The translations under genes were made by a program, and so were the position numbers. A stretch of 64,000 bases of DNA, taken from contig JAPTJF010000136.1 of assembly GCA_029339195.1 (NCBI GenBank), positions 62,001 to 126,000 on the forward strand. Reading direction: 5' to 3'. Below are positions 54,001-64,000 of this stretch, in pieces. A model generated the notes under the pieces. The model searched no databases. It was not told the origin of the DNA and worked only from the letters and a program-made list of their open reading frames with translations. Origin of the DNA: Micractinium sp. NFX-FRZ. Its lineage: Eukaryota; Chlorophyta; Trebouxiophyceae; Chlorellales; Chlorellaceae. Numbering within the stretch: the first letter of the stretch is position 1; the number at the start of each line of letters is the position of its first letter.

Positions 54001-57000
54001 CTTTGGAGCACCCTGCGGCCGCTGGCGGCGGCGGCGGCGGGGGCGGCAACGTAGGCCAGTGGGGTCTCACACGTGCAGCTGACTGTTTCAGGTAACAGAG
54101 CGCATGAGGGAACAATGATATGAAGGAGCATGGTAAACTCAGGGTTGGTGCCCGGTGCTGTGCCAGCCCTGTGCACGCACTGCTTGCAGACGGATGAGAT
54201 GAAGCGCATCCACCGCTGAACTGCCGCTTTGCTGACGTCACTTTCTGCATCATGTGTTTGCTGCCGCAGGGAGGGCGTGATGCTGGTGGACGTTGCCAGC
54301 CCTGCCTGGAGCGTGCTATACACCAATGAAGCCTTCACGGCTTTCTCGGGTGTGCCTCTGCCTGCTTGTTGCATGCTTGGAGGAGCATGAGGAGGCTTGC
54401 GGGGGGAGCGTCATTGCGCTTGTGTGGCATGCATGCAAGGCCCTGTTTGTGCCGAGGAAGCCTACTCAAAGTCCGTTCCAGATGTCGTCTCACAGCCTTG
54501 CTTCAGTTGCCGCAGATGTGCCACGGCGCGAAGCTGCATCGCTGGGCTTCTGGGAGCTCTTCAGCGGGCCAGGACTGGGCCCTGCATCTTTCCAGGTGGG
54601 CTGCGCCCCCTGCAATGCACTGTTGCCCAGGTTGTGGAAGCACATCCAGCATGCCGTTGCAATCAACAATGCAATCAACATCGAAATCTGAGCACTACTT
54701 TTGCGATTGTTTTAAAGCAGGGCTCGTTCGAGCACTGGGAAGTAACGCCTTCTCCTCTTCAGGGGCACCGTCTTCTCCTTGCATCGCTCGCTCCCTGAGC
54801 CGCCCCTCCTCTCTGAAACGGCCTCAATGCTGCAGGAGAGCATCTCTGCAAACCAGCCCTTCACCACCAAGGTTGCCCTGCAGCGCGGCTTCTGTCAAAC
54901 CGCGCAGCCCACAGCAATCGACTTCAGGTACGCGTGTGGGGTGGCAAGAGGCACGGCCAGGCCGAGAGACAGGCAGGCTTTCACCAGACCATCTGACCCC
55001 CAAAGGCCACCTCTGCTTCATCACTGGGCAAAGCAACGCGCTGGATATGCTGCACATGTTCTGTTCACCCTGGTGATCTCCCGTTGATTATCAATATCTT
55101 TCCGGATCCTGCCATGTCAACCTGTTGCTGCGCAGAGCCCCACTCATCTCCTCTCCAAGTCAACCTCGTCCCCATTGCTGTCTTTTTCTTTTTCTTTTTC
55201 TTTTTGTTAGTGCAGGCCACCAGGCACAGGCGAAACGCAGGGCCAATGAGGGCTGGTGGGAATTCCCGCTGAGGTGACCCCCCATCCACCACAAGTGAAT
55301 CAACCCCGTTGCTGTCTCTTGTGTGCAGGCCAGCGGCCACTGGCCAGGTGGGAGGGCATTCCGAGCTGGTGGGCATCCCTGCTGACGTGGAGTCCAACAC
55401 AATTGACCAGCAGCTGGGAGGGCAGCAGCCACTGGGACCCAAGTGAGTACAGCAGTAGTGCCTGCGGCCCTGCCGGCTGGGATGCCTGCTTGTGCTCCCA
55501 AACCCCTGCATGAGGCACGTCCAGGGCGACTATACTGCACTCAAGGGTGCCCTCTGCCTGACTGCTTGCGGCCGCGTGTCGACAGCACGCCACACAATTC
55601 CCTGACCCTGTGGCGCTCCTGTGCCACACTCCTTCTGAACACGTGTCAGCAACCCCGTTGGTACTGCTGCAGGTACTACTTTGCAATCATCCGGGCAGAT
55701 GACAGCAAGCAGGCGCCGCTGCCCTCCCCGAACGGCTCAGCAGCAGCAGCGGCGCCTGCTGGCCCCCCACTGACCAGGCTGGCCGTCCCGGCACCAACAG
55801 CTGTGACGCCCACTTCCCCGTTTGCCGTCATGCCGGCTTCCGTCTCGCCGCCGGAGAGCGGTACCGTCTCTCCCATGCCCGTGGTCAACTCTGCTGGGGC
55901 GTGCCAAGCTGCCGCTGGGCAGTACAACCAGCAGTACAACGGGCGTGCCAGCATGGAGAGCGAGCGGTCCGTGACTGCCATGCCTGCTTTCAAGCGTGCC
56001 ATGCCCTCAGCCTTCACCGACGTTCGGCTGGGCCCACTCATCGGCCGGGGCGCGTACGGCAGGGTGCGCGGGAGGCAAGCTTGCAAGCTGGGGAGGGTTG
56101 TTGGGAGGGGAAGGCCGAGGGCAGGCAAGCGTACGACAGTAGCCGCAGTCATTTGCTATTAGCGCCACAGTTGCTGAACGCATGTGTGGCTGTCCCCAGG
56201 GCAGCCAAAGCGGGCGGGCATCTCGACTTTGTTCAACCTCTTGTCTCTCCTCCCCTGCCGTGGCTGCCTGCCCGACTCCCTTTCTCTCCCTCCTGCCTCC
56301 CTCCTGTTTGGGTCCACCACGGCTCGCAAAGCAGCACGCGTTAAACTGCCTGCCTCCTGAAAACTGTCCCTCTGCTCCCATGCAGGTGTACCGCGGCTCG
56401 TGGAACGGCACCACCGTGGCGGTGAAAGTGATTGAGACCACTGAGCCTCTGGAGGAGGGGGAGGGCCTGGCCCCAGGTGCGTGCTTCACAGCGTTTGCCG
56501 TGTGTGGCTGTGGGTTGGTTGAACGAGGGGCTCAGAGGCAAGGATGGCTGAGACAACAAAAGAGCTTGAGAAAGGAGGCCCGGCCCCAGCTGTGCACGGT
56601 ACCTGCCTCACAGCAGCAACAGCAGTGTGGGCTGCCAGCGTTTAGTGCGTACTGAAATCGATTTTGTTTGCGCTTGGAGCACATTGCTTGGCACTGCCAT
56701 CAACTCGACAGCCCCCTTTGTCCCTGCTGCTGGTTACTGCAGGCAACGGCAGCTCTTAGGATGGTGCTGTCCAGCGTTGTCTTCCGGTTCTTCCCTCTTG
56801 TCTGTGAGCATCTGTCTCTTCATATGTGTAAGCCCTCTCCTCCCCCGTTTCGTTTGTGCAGGCAAGAGCGGCATCTTTGAGGCGGTGCTGTCATCCAACC
56901 TGAGCCACCCCAACATTGTGCACACTTACCAGTATGCCTTCCGCCCCGTCACGGTGAGTCAATGGTGACAGTCTGATGTGTGGTAGTGCGGGCGTGGCTG

Positions 57001-60000
57001 CCAAAGTTGTGCACCCGGGAGTGAAACGGCGGGTTGTGCACAGCAGTTCCCCAGCTTCCGCCGTGAACACTCTTTCCACGCACTGGGCATGCCTTGCATT
57101 CTGTCGGTCCCCCTGCTGTTTTGACACGTTCAACACTCTCTGTGCGTTGCAGCCTGTGACAGGATTGCTGGTTGGCACCACTCAACTTGCGGGCACCTTG
57201 CCAGGCCTGTGTTATATTTTTCTTCCTGTGCAGGTGGAGGAGCCTGGCCTGAGGAGGGTCAATTGTCCTCGCAACTTCCAGTGACTTCGTTTTTGTATGA
57301 CATCCTCGTTCTACTGTGTGCAGGCAGAGGAGCACGAGGAGGGGCGGGTGTCTTCTGGTTCTCAGGGCAGCAGCCTCAGCATGCCCCCCAGCCAGGGCAG
57401 CAAGGTGAGGCGGTGGTTGCGTAGTGAGGGTGTGGGTTGAGTGGGAAGGGTGCACGGGCCCAGTGGCGGGACAGGCGCGTGCCTCAGGCAAGGGATGCAG
57501 TAATAGGCGGAGGGAAGGAGTGCATGAAAAGTTCCAATGCCTTGCGCCCAAGCCCCCGGCGTCTGCTCTGTCTTTGCCCTGCGCTCGTGCCCCCCCTCCT
57601 GCTCACCTCCCCTGCGTTCACCTGCCCCTGCGTGCACCTCCCTTTGGCCTTCACTGCAGCCTGCCACCGAAGTGTGGCTGGTCAGCGAGTTTTGCAACCG
57701 GGGGCCGCTGCTGACGGCCATTGAGCGGGGCGCCTTCCTCACGCAGCCCTCCAGCCAGTATGGGCAGCCCAACCTGATCTCGGTGCTGCAGGTGAGTTGT
57801 TTGAAGTGTGTTTTTCTCGTTTGCATGGTGGAAAATCTGTCTGTTTTGCTCCTCTTCAGAGACAGCGCGCCCAGCGCGGCCTCAGCTGGGTGCCTCACGT
57901 GAACAGTGCCCGCAGAAGTGAGAGCTGCAAGGAAAGCACGTGATGCAATGCGATGCCCACAGCTAGCAGCCAAAAAGCTGTGCAGGCCATGGCCATTGGT
58001 TTCTTTCAAGCAAGCTCTCCATCGTGACCCCTCTTTCCCCACCCCCCGCCCACCCCCCCCCCCCCCCCCCCCCCCGCCCCTACTTGTTGGCCCTCTTCTT
58101 CCTCACACCTCAAATTACGCCTCTACCCCTTTCACCTACACTGCGCCCTCCCCTCCCGCCCTCCCTTCCTGAGGCAGACCCTGCAAGAGATTGCAGCCGC
58201 CCTCCAGTACCTGCACCGCAACGACGTGCTGCATGGGTAGGTTGAATGTGGTATTGACAAGAAAGCCAGGGAGATGCAGCATGAAACATGGAGAGTTGCC
58301 TGGTCTTGCTGACGCTGACAAGCGCATGGAGAGTGCGCGACGGTGCAAGCTGCGCTTATCACTTGCACGGTACTGCCAGCAGCGTGGCCAGCCGGCTGTT
58401 TGACAAGGTGTGCCCGAGCTGACACCCTCTTTGCATGCCCGTGTATGGACTGTACCACGGCCGCGGTCTTTGTTTGCAACCTCCGCACTGTCAACTGGAA
58501 CCCGCTTCCGCCTGTGTTCTGTGTGCAGCGACCTCACGGGCGGCAACGTCCTGCTAACAGCATCGGACAAGGACACGCGCGGCTTCTCTGCCAAGGTTGG
58601 TGCATGTTTGTTGCACGGCGTTTTATTGCGATCTTGCTATTTCCACCCCAACAGCTGTGCACCATGAGACCAGGTTTGCTGGTCGCATTGCTTGCTGTCC
58701 TAAGCCCATCAGCAGCGGTGGATTAATGTGCCAGCGCGTGCAGTAGGGAGGGCTCCTTCTGGACTATGGAAACCTGTCGTCGGCCACGAGGTCCATGACC
58801 TTCTTTCCTTTGCATTAGCACAAAAAAAACTCCCAACCCCTGCATTCCCTCTTCAGACCACCTCATACCTTGATCATGTTAATCCCTTTTCGACCCCTCC
58901 TCTTCTTCAGATCGTGGACTTTGGGCTGAGCAGAGTGTGCTCCGGTGACTACCTGCGCACCCGCACGCTGGGCTGCGCCGAGTACATGTGAGACTCAGTG
59001 CTCAGAAGGTTACATGTTGACTGCTGTGGAAAACTGCTGTGCTGCGCCGAATTCGTGTGAGAGTGGCTGCTGAGGTGTCAAAGGGACAGGCCTGTCCTCA
59101 CCCCTCCTCCGCTGCCCCTGGGGCTGTTGTAGCAGCAGCCGCAGAGTGCGCTGCAATTTTATTTGGAGCCTCACACGCAGACTTGCCAGTATCAAGCACC
59201 TTGTATTCGTGCTGCTTGCTCTAATGTAGGCCGCCTGAGCTCATTACCGAGGGAATCCTGACTCGCGCCGCCGACGTGTATGCCTTTGGGGTCATCACAT
59301 GGGAGATCTACGTGGGCAGGTGCGTTGCTCGTAGCACAAAGGAATATGTAGTAGTGAAGCATGCCGTGGGGGATGGTGGCAGGCGGTGTCGGCTGTGGTG
59401 GCTGCACAGGTAGCAGCTTCACCTTGCCCCTCTTCCCGGCCGCCAACCCCAGTGCCAGTTTCTGGACCACACCAGCCGCAATCAGCCTGTGCTCCCTGCC
59501 TTGCACCCCCACAACAACCCACGTGTTCTGCCATGTTCCTGCACTCTCGCACAGGCGTGCATGGGATGGCTTGAAGCCCACCGAGGTGCTGAGGAAGGTG
59601 GCCTCCAACACCAAGCTGGAGTTCCCGCCCCAGACGCCACACCGCCTCAAGGTGTGGGCACGTGGGGCCGGTTTGGGCCCTTGACGGCACTTGTTGGAGT
59701 TCACGTTCATGTGCAAGTTGTGCAACCACGCCCAGGGGTCTGCACGTGTGCAAAGCATGCCTGGACTGTGGCGCTCCGGACCCCCCACCACCCACACACT
59801 GCCACCGCTGCTGCCGTGCTGTTGCTGGCCACGCGTGCGCTTCTGTGCAGGTGCTTGGGGAGCGCTGCATGGAATACGTGCCTGCAGCCCGGCCCACCAT
59901 GGACGAGGTCCTGTCAGGTGCGTGTAACTCTTTCCCCCGCATGCGACACATATAGGCAGTAGGTTCCTGTCTCATGTGTTGCACATGCGCCCATCTGCCA

Positions 60001-60416
60001 CACCTGCCGAGCAGTCGGCTGCGAGGGCTCAGCTTCAATCCACACTCTCCGTTGCCTCATGTCGTACTCTCGCCCTGCACGTTCGCCCCGTCTCACCGCT
60101 TCCTCTGCTCTTGTTGTTGGGTTCCAGCGTTGTGGGCGGCGCGGCACAATGGGCGTCTTGAGCAGTTCCTGCAGTGCCCCCTGCAGAGGTGAACAGCAGC
60201 TTGAGCGGCACGATGGGCAAATTTTACAGCTGCGGCTCTGCCTACTTACTCTTTGCTAATTGTTTTGGTGGGCTTCCTTGCTTTCCTGCAGAGGTGAACA
60301 GCATCCTGAGCGACACGATGGGCATCCTGCAGCAGTTCCTAGCTGCCAGCACGGCGGCTGCGGCGGGCAGCAGCGGCATGCCTCCCATCCTGCAGCCCTC
60401 CGACCCCTTCCAGTAG
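51035..60416 (+). CDS. GAF-PAS-protein kinase with N-terminal acylation signal
   Basis: Twenty-three exons (first 51035-51301, last 60292-60416) join with every phase consistent to 895 residues. Residues 1-8 (MGGCSSKP) fit N-myristoylation plus palmitoylation. A GAF domain spans about 90-245 (ALGVLDSEQGPDQFDAIT, NVPIALVSLVDAERQWFKS, SFCAWTLLP, GIRFYAGAPLI, YRYGTLCVIDTKP). A PAS-like domain spans about 318-440 (REGVMLVDVASPAWSVLYTN, GFWELFSG). After a Ser/Pro/Ala-rich linker, a TKL-type kinase runs from about 555 to 865: glycine loop GRGAYG, VAVK (Lys584), catalytic loop HGDLTGGN (Asp723, Asn728), DFGLSR (Asp747), GCAEYMPPEL, DVYAFGVITWEIYVG and ARPTMDEVL. HGD replaces HRD, so it is a non-RD kinase. 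The design suggests a membrane-anchored sensor kinase whose GAF/PAS part controls the kinase. The introns are full of exon echoes. Confidence 0.92.
52223..52612 (+). repeat. Three exon echoes before GAF exon 4 of the kinase gene
   Basis: The exon start IVEDAIDDQRF (parent 52666-52712, behind TTCAG) is preceded in the same intron by three copies: about 52223-52258 (TTTGTGGAGGGTGCCTCGGA), 52457-52494 (CAGATTGTGGAGGATGCCTT) and 52576-52612 (CAGATTGTGGAGCATGCTTT). Two keep the CAG acceptor and a pyrimidine tract. Confidence 0.9.
53098..53140 (+). repeat. Exon echo in the kinase gene (copy of 52936-52978)
   Basis: The parent encodes ISSANGYRYGT before its donor; the copy reads SSAIGYRHSLV in the following intron. 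A weaker third copy may lie near 53205-53235. Confidence 0.75.
53333..53375 (+). repeat. Exon echo in the kinase gene (copy of 53486-53528)
   Basis: CAGCTGTGCGTGATTGACAC is echoed as CAGCTGCGCATGAATCACAC, both followed by CAAGCCCCAC. The copy lies about 150 bp upstream and keeps its acceptor. Confidence 0.85.
55160..55280 (+). repeat. Long exon echo in the kinase gene (copy of 55295-55400)
   Basis: Intron end, acceptor (TGCAGGCCA) and over 60 nt of the following exon are duplicated; GAGCTGGTGGGCATCCCTGC matches GGCTGGTGGGAATTCCCGC. The copy also holds a TTTTTC repeat. Confidence 0.8.
56739..56790 (+). repeat. Exon echo in the kinase gene (copy of 56858-56905)
   Basis: GCAGGCAAGAGCGGCATCTT is echoed as GCAGGCAACGGCAGCTCTTA, followed by the shared GGTGCTGTC block, about 120 bp upstream. 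Confidence 0.8.
57229..57272 (+). repeat. Exon echo in the kinase gene (copy of 57318-57350)
   Basis: TGTGCAGGCAGAGGAGCACG is echoed as TGTGCAGGTGGAGGAGCCTG, about 90 bp upstream with its acceptor. Confidence 0.7.
58053..58075 (+). repeat. Poly-C run in a kinase intron
   Basis: About 23 consecutive C residues lie roughly 100 nt upstream of the exon starting at 58178. Confidence 0.85.
59035..59068 (+). repeat. Exon echo in the kinase gene (copy of 58962-58995)
   Basis: Exon end GGGCTGCGCCGAGTACATGT is echoed as GTGCTGCGCCGAATTCGTGT about 73 bp downstream, donor included. Confidence 0.8.
60178..60225 (+). repeat. Exon echo before the last kinase exon (copy of 60286-60330)
   Basis: CTGCAGAGGTGAACAGCA is shared exactly between the two copies. 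The copy continues GCTTGAGCGGCACGATGGGC against TCCTGAGCGACACGATGGGC. Confidence 0.85.
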
Positions 60417-60750
60417 CGAGCCGAACCTGTTGTCCTCCATGTCTGCATCTGTCGCACACCACAACCAACAGGAGACAAGCGCCAACCCCACACTGCCTTC
60501 GGCATGGCCTTTTGCGCTACATGTCTGCATTTTCTGAACTCCCCAACCTCCATCACACCTACTGCCGTCCCTGCTGCTGCTCCGTAACTGTTTGCACCCC
60601 ATGTTTCATGCTGTGTCATTTTTCAAGCGCGCCGGGTCAACAATTTGTGCGTTTTGCCCGTTGCCCGTCACCGTCTCTACACAGCCCGCTTTGCTTTGTT
60701 CTGGTTGGTGCATGTGCTCTGCACCCTGCCTGTGGCAGACATGCAAAACC

Positions 60751-60755
60751 TGTAA
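60751..60755 (+). terminator. TGTAA poly(A) signal of the kinase gene
   Basis: Plus-strand TGTAA about 335 nt after the stop codon. Confidence 0.55.
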
Positions 60756-61059
60756 TACACTCCCGCTGCGTGCTTCTCAACGCAGACGCTATCAAGTGCC
60801 ACCAAGCACACGTTTTGGTTCGGCAACCTTCCGCCCTGGATACTGCCGCCGGTGGCACCAAAACAGGGCACAGCAGACCAGTCGGTGGGCCGCATGGCAG
60901 GGCCGAGGGCGCAGCTATGTCGATGTCCAGCGCTGCTGCCATGCAGCGGCCATCATGTGCTGACAATTGTACACCTGCTGGATGAGACAATTGCAGCTCT
61001 GAGGCACCTGCAATGCTGACTCGCATCACCACACACAGTGTGGCCACAATCCGCAGCGT

Positions 61060-61127
61060 TGTGGAACTGGGGCAGCAGCAGAGGTGGCAGCTGTGTGGAA
61101 CTGGGGCAGCAGCAGAGGTGGCAGCTG
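61060..61127. repeat. 34-bp exact tandem duplication
   Basis: TGTGGAACTGGGGCAGCAGC and the following 14 nt occur twice head to tail, with no differences seen. Confidence 0.9.
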
Positions 61128-61181
61128 TGTGCATCGGCCCCCCTCCATATCACACGCACCAACATTCGTGGTGTGTGGGTC

Positions 61182-61186
61182 TTACA
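61182..61186 (-). terminator. TGTAA poly(A) signal of AMMECR1
   Basis: Minus-strand TGTAA about 275 nt after the stop codon at 61460. Confidence 0.5.
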
Positions 61187-61459
61187 GGATGCGGCCACCC
61201 TGGCAGGGCGGGCCAAAGAAGACTTTGTTGAGTGGGGCGCCGCCCGTTACGGGCGTGGGAGCTTTGTACAAGCATACAACAGAGATTGCAGGGTACAGGG
61301 GGCATGGGGGTGCAGGGAGCGAGTTTGACAGAGGAACGAATACACCGAGTTAGCCAGGGGTGGGACGAAAGTGTGCCTGAGCAACGGTAAACCGTCTGCA
61401 CTTCATTGAGCAAGGTGTGCCTGATGGCTGGGTGAGACTGGCGGGCGTGCGTACGGAGG

Positions 61460-62943
61460 TCAGTCGCCCGCAGCTACCGCCACCATCTGCTGCTGCTTCT
61501 TCATCTTCAGCGGTTCCTGCGAGGTCTGCTTCACCCAGTCCTCGTAAGAGAGAGAGTAGGTGGTGGACTGGTAGCGTGTGACTTTCAGGCTGGCGCTGCC
61601 ACGCACCACCACTGCCGCACCGCTGTAGCCCGCCTTCCGAATCAGGTGATCCAGCGTCTGCGGGCAGAAGCACAGCGCAGACACAAGCGGTAGGAGTAAG
61701 CTGCCTGACTGTCAGGGCGCATCAGGGAGGAAGAAGACGGGGCATGCCGCCATCCAGGGAGCACGGCTGGCAGGCGGTGACGCCTCTGCAAGAACATGGT
61801 GCTCCCCTCCCTGCTTCCTGCACTCTACCAGCTGTCCTGAGCATGTGGACACATCCCGAGCAATGCACCCAGGACACCGCTTGCCTGCTGCTTGTTCCAT
61901 CCCTCGTGCGCGGCGACCTCTGGCAAGAAGGTGGCGGTGCGCCGGCTGCCGCTGTGGGGGTCCAAAAACTCTATGACCAGGCCTGCGGCATTGGGGTGAA
62001 CACGGTGGGCAGCCAAGCCGCTACCGCACGTAAATTCGACCAGCCCGCAGTGCAGGCCCCACCCACCGTGCGTGCCAATGTCCCAGTCCTCCCAGCTGGC
62101 AGCAGGCTCAAAGCAGCTGAGCAGGGAGACGGTGCAGCGCAGCTGGGGAAGCTCCTTGGCCTCGATTGGGGGGAAGCGCTTGTCACGCAGTGCGCTGCAG
62201 GGGGTGGGAAGGGGTGAGGATCGGAGGGGCAAGAGAGCTTTGATGGAAGGGAGGCACTTGCAGCAGCATGCTGTAGGCAGTGGGGGACAAGGAGCTGGGA
62301 GACGGGGAGGCAGCGGGCATTGCGGCTGCCACGGAGTACGCCAGCCCACCAGCACCCATGCTTGCTGCGCTGCACCAGCCGCTCGCGCCCCACCGTCACC
62401 ACAAGGCGCTTATCGCAACTTCGCCTCCTTCTTCTTAACCTGCCTGCTGGTGCAGCCCACCTTGTGAGAGCGTAATCCGTGAGGGCAGTGCGCAGCGGCC
62501 GTGCCTCCAGCGTGCCTATGCACCCCCGCAGGCGGCTGTCCCCGCCCAGCCTGCTGCGCTTGTGCCAGCTGACAAACAGTGGGCTGCAGGTGCGAGAGCA
62601 TGGAAGGTGCCAGTGGCGCTCACGGAAGCAGCAAGCTGGCAAAGGCAGTGGTGGGAGGCAGCGACAGCGACGGCAGGTTGGGCACGCCTGGCAGCGGCGA
62701 CTGCCGGTGAGTCGCTGGGCTGCCAGGGCCCAAACGCAGCTGCAGTATCAAGCCGGAGGCTAGGATCAGATATGGGGCGCTGCAAAGGCGGAGACGCTGG
62801 CCCACTCACCAGAGCTCGTCCGGAAATTCGAGCTGCTGGGGGAGGCTGCTCCCCATTAGGTGGCTGGCGAGTGCATCGAATGCCGCGACGACATGCGCCA
62901 CCCCGGCAGTGAGGGGAGTGGGGGAGGCTGCCGCCGAGGCCAT
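61460..62943 (-). CDS. AMMECR1: AMMECR1 family protein
   Basis: Five exons, about 220 residues. Start ATG at 62943 (MASAAASPTPLTAGVAHVVA). Exon 2 reads PLFVSWHK and SRLRGCIGTLEARPLRTALT, the invariant LRGCIGT motif of the family. Exon 3 has DKRFPPIEAKELPQLRCTVS and SLLSCFEPAASWEDWDIGTH. Exon 4 has VIEFLDPHSGSRRTATFLPE and VAAHEGWNKQQ. Exon 5 has LIRKAGYSGAAV, LKVTRYQSTTYSLSYEDWV and a short charged tail. The family is conserved in archaea and eukaryotes; its biochemical role is not settled. It is divergent from the gene at 63247. Confidence 0.93.
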
Positions 62944-63246
62944 TGACGGAGCTCCTAGCCCACTAGCAGCGGTGGGGATTGAGGAGCAGCGAAGTTATGA
63001 TCTGAAACAACGTCAGGACAGGGGCACCCCGTCACATGGCATCATCCTGCTGCGCTGTGCGTTGCCGAGGCTCAGCGAGACCACCCCGTTGCACCAACTT
63101 GTGGGTTTGTGGGTTCTGCGGCCTGACCTTTCCGGTCCCTCGCCGAGCACTGCACAAACCCCTCCGGCCGTCGTTAGCCGCCGTTGCACAACCCGCCAAA
63201 GTAGGGAGGGCGGCACCGCCCACGTGACGCAGCCTCGCGCGGCAGG
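62944..63246. promoter_or_regulatory. Divergent promoter region, AMMECR1 and ankyrin-like gene
   Basis: About 300 bp between opposite start codons, expected to carry both promoters. Confidence 0.5.
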
Positions 63247-64000
63247 ATGGCGGGCAATGACCTTGGTGTGCCGCAGGATTCCATGCTCCTGGACCAGGCG
63301 GGACTGGGCATTCGTCCTAGCGCGCTGCCGAGCAACGGGGAGCAAAGCGACGGGGACACGCACCACTCCTCCAAAAATACGGCTATGCAGAGCATACATG
63401 GAGATTCGGTGAGTGAGCACAGCCCAGGTGCCGGCTTGCTGCCACCGCCGCCGCCGCCGCCTGCCTGCTGCCTGCCGCCCACCAACTGTGGCCTTCGCCG
63501 CACCTGAGCAGCCAATGCAGCTCATGTCCATTTGCTATATGCTTGCCGCAGGCAGCGCGGAGGCGAGCCATCACGGAGCTGCTGTTCTTTGCCAGTGTCG
63601 GTGACATGCGGCGCTGCCAGCGCATCGTGCGTATATGGAATCTGCAGGTATGTGGTGCGTGCGGCGTGGGTTGGCATCGGCTGCCGCATGGCTCGCCTGT
63701 TGGCCTCGGTTGTTGCCCTAGTTGTTGGCCTGTCGTTGGCGTGGTACACGTGCACAGCGCATTTAGATCTGCAGCAGCAGGAGAGTGGGTGCATGCACCT
63801 GCCGTGTCTGGTGCAGCAGCATGAGAGGCAGCGCGGGGGAGAGCTGGCAGCATGGGAAAGAGCTGGCAGGGTGAGAGGCTGCGGAAGGGAGATCAAGTAG
63901 AACAACAGCAGCGGGAGAGGAGACAGCTCTGGAAAGATGTGCAAACGGGTGGCTGTGGAGAATTGTTTGGAGCTTGGGAGGCAACGCCGGGGAGAGCTGA
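63247..64000 (+). CDS. N-terminus of a probable ankyrin-repeat protein (partial)
   Basis: Two exons are visible (63247-63408 and 63552-63647), both phase 0, and the gene runs off the window. Exon 1 encodes MAGNDLGVPQDSMLLDQAGL and a polar stretch. Exon 2 encodes RAITELLFFASVGDMRRCQR followed by IVRIWNLQ. The pattern ELLFFASVGD plus a basic helix is the usual lead-in to an ankyrin repeat array, as in plant ankyrin-kinases, with the DYDxRTPLHLAA unit expected in the next exon. No further exon is clear before 64000. Product type is an inference from this short segment. Confidence 0.55.

Larger units (their letters stand above)
60417..61459. other. Convergent 3' region of the kinase and AMMECR1 genes
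   Basis: No gene supported. It contains TGTAA signals for both genes and a 34-bp tandem duplication at 61060-61127. Confidence 0.5.

Noticed and set aside
54064..54091. A possible 13-nt microexon in the kinase gene
   Set aside because: Reading straight on through the exon to 54091 keeps the phase and gives a normal PAS start (REGVMLVD), so no microexon is needed.

Overview
This window looks like nuclear DNA of a photosynthetic green alga (Chlorophyta). It encodes a major LHCII chlorophyll a/b protein and plant-type eukaryotic housekeeping genes. It is GC-rich, and most genes are cut into many short exons by introns of about 80 to 300 bp with GT-AG (sometimes GC-AG) borders. The sequence TGTAA, the usual chlorophyte poly(A) signal, follows the stop codon of 12 of the genes described here. 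The class is not certain; a core chlorophyte such as Trebouxiophyceae is my guess. Gene models were built by joining exons by eye, checking splice sites and reading phase, and recognising conserved protein segments.

Layout. Plus strand: PSMG3-like proteasome assembly chaperone (385-762). Minus strand: APC8/CDC23 (1118-6035), a PH-domain plus WW-domain protein (6761 to about 9945), and LHCII (10613-13045). A dispersed repeat follows (13113-13725), then a small plus-strand membrane/coiled-coil repeat protein (14606-15144). A gene-poor stretch carries a decayed duplicate of part of a KH-domain gene (17047-17990). Next come a divergent pair of unknown membrane proteins (18692-19356 minus, 20011-21358 plus) and a second copy of the dispersed repeat (21835-22432). 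The rest of the middle is minus-strand: the KH-domain RNA-binding gene (22455-28944), a Maf-like nucleotide pyrophosphatase (29662-31386), RNA polymerase II subunit RPB2 (31839-43247), the ER mannosyltransferase ALG9 (44127-48524) and a phosphatidylglycerophosphate phosphatase (48655-50564). The right end holds a 23-exon GAF-PAS-protein kinase gene on the plus strand (51035-60416), AMMECR1 on minus (61460-62943) and the start of a probable ankyrin-repeat protein on plus (63247 to beyond the window).

The genes do not form a pathway; they are core cell functions side by side: cell cycle (APC8), proteasome assembly, transcription (RPB2), N-glycosylation (ALG9), membrane lipid synthesis (PGP phosphatase), light harvesting and signalling (GAF-PAS kinase).

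The most striking feature is structural. At more than 20 places in seven genes, an intron contains one to three degraded copies of the adjacent exon edge, including its splice site, lying about 60 to 450 bp from the original on the same strand. I call these exon echoes. They look like tandem duplications across exon-intron junctions at different stages of decay, and may show how introns in this genome arise or grow.
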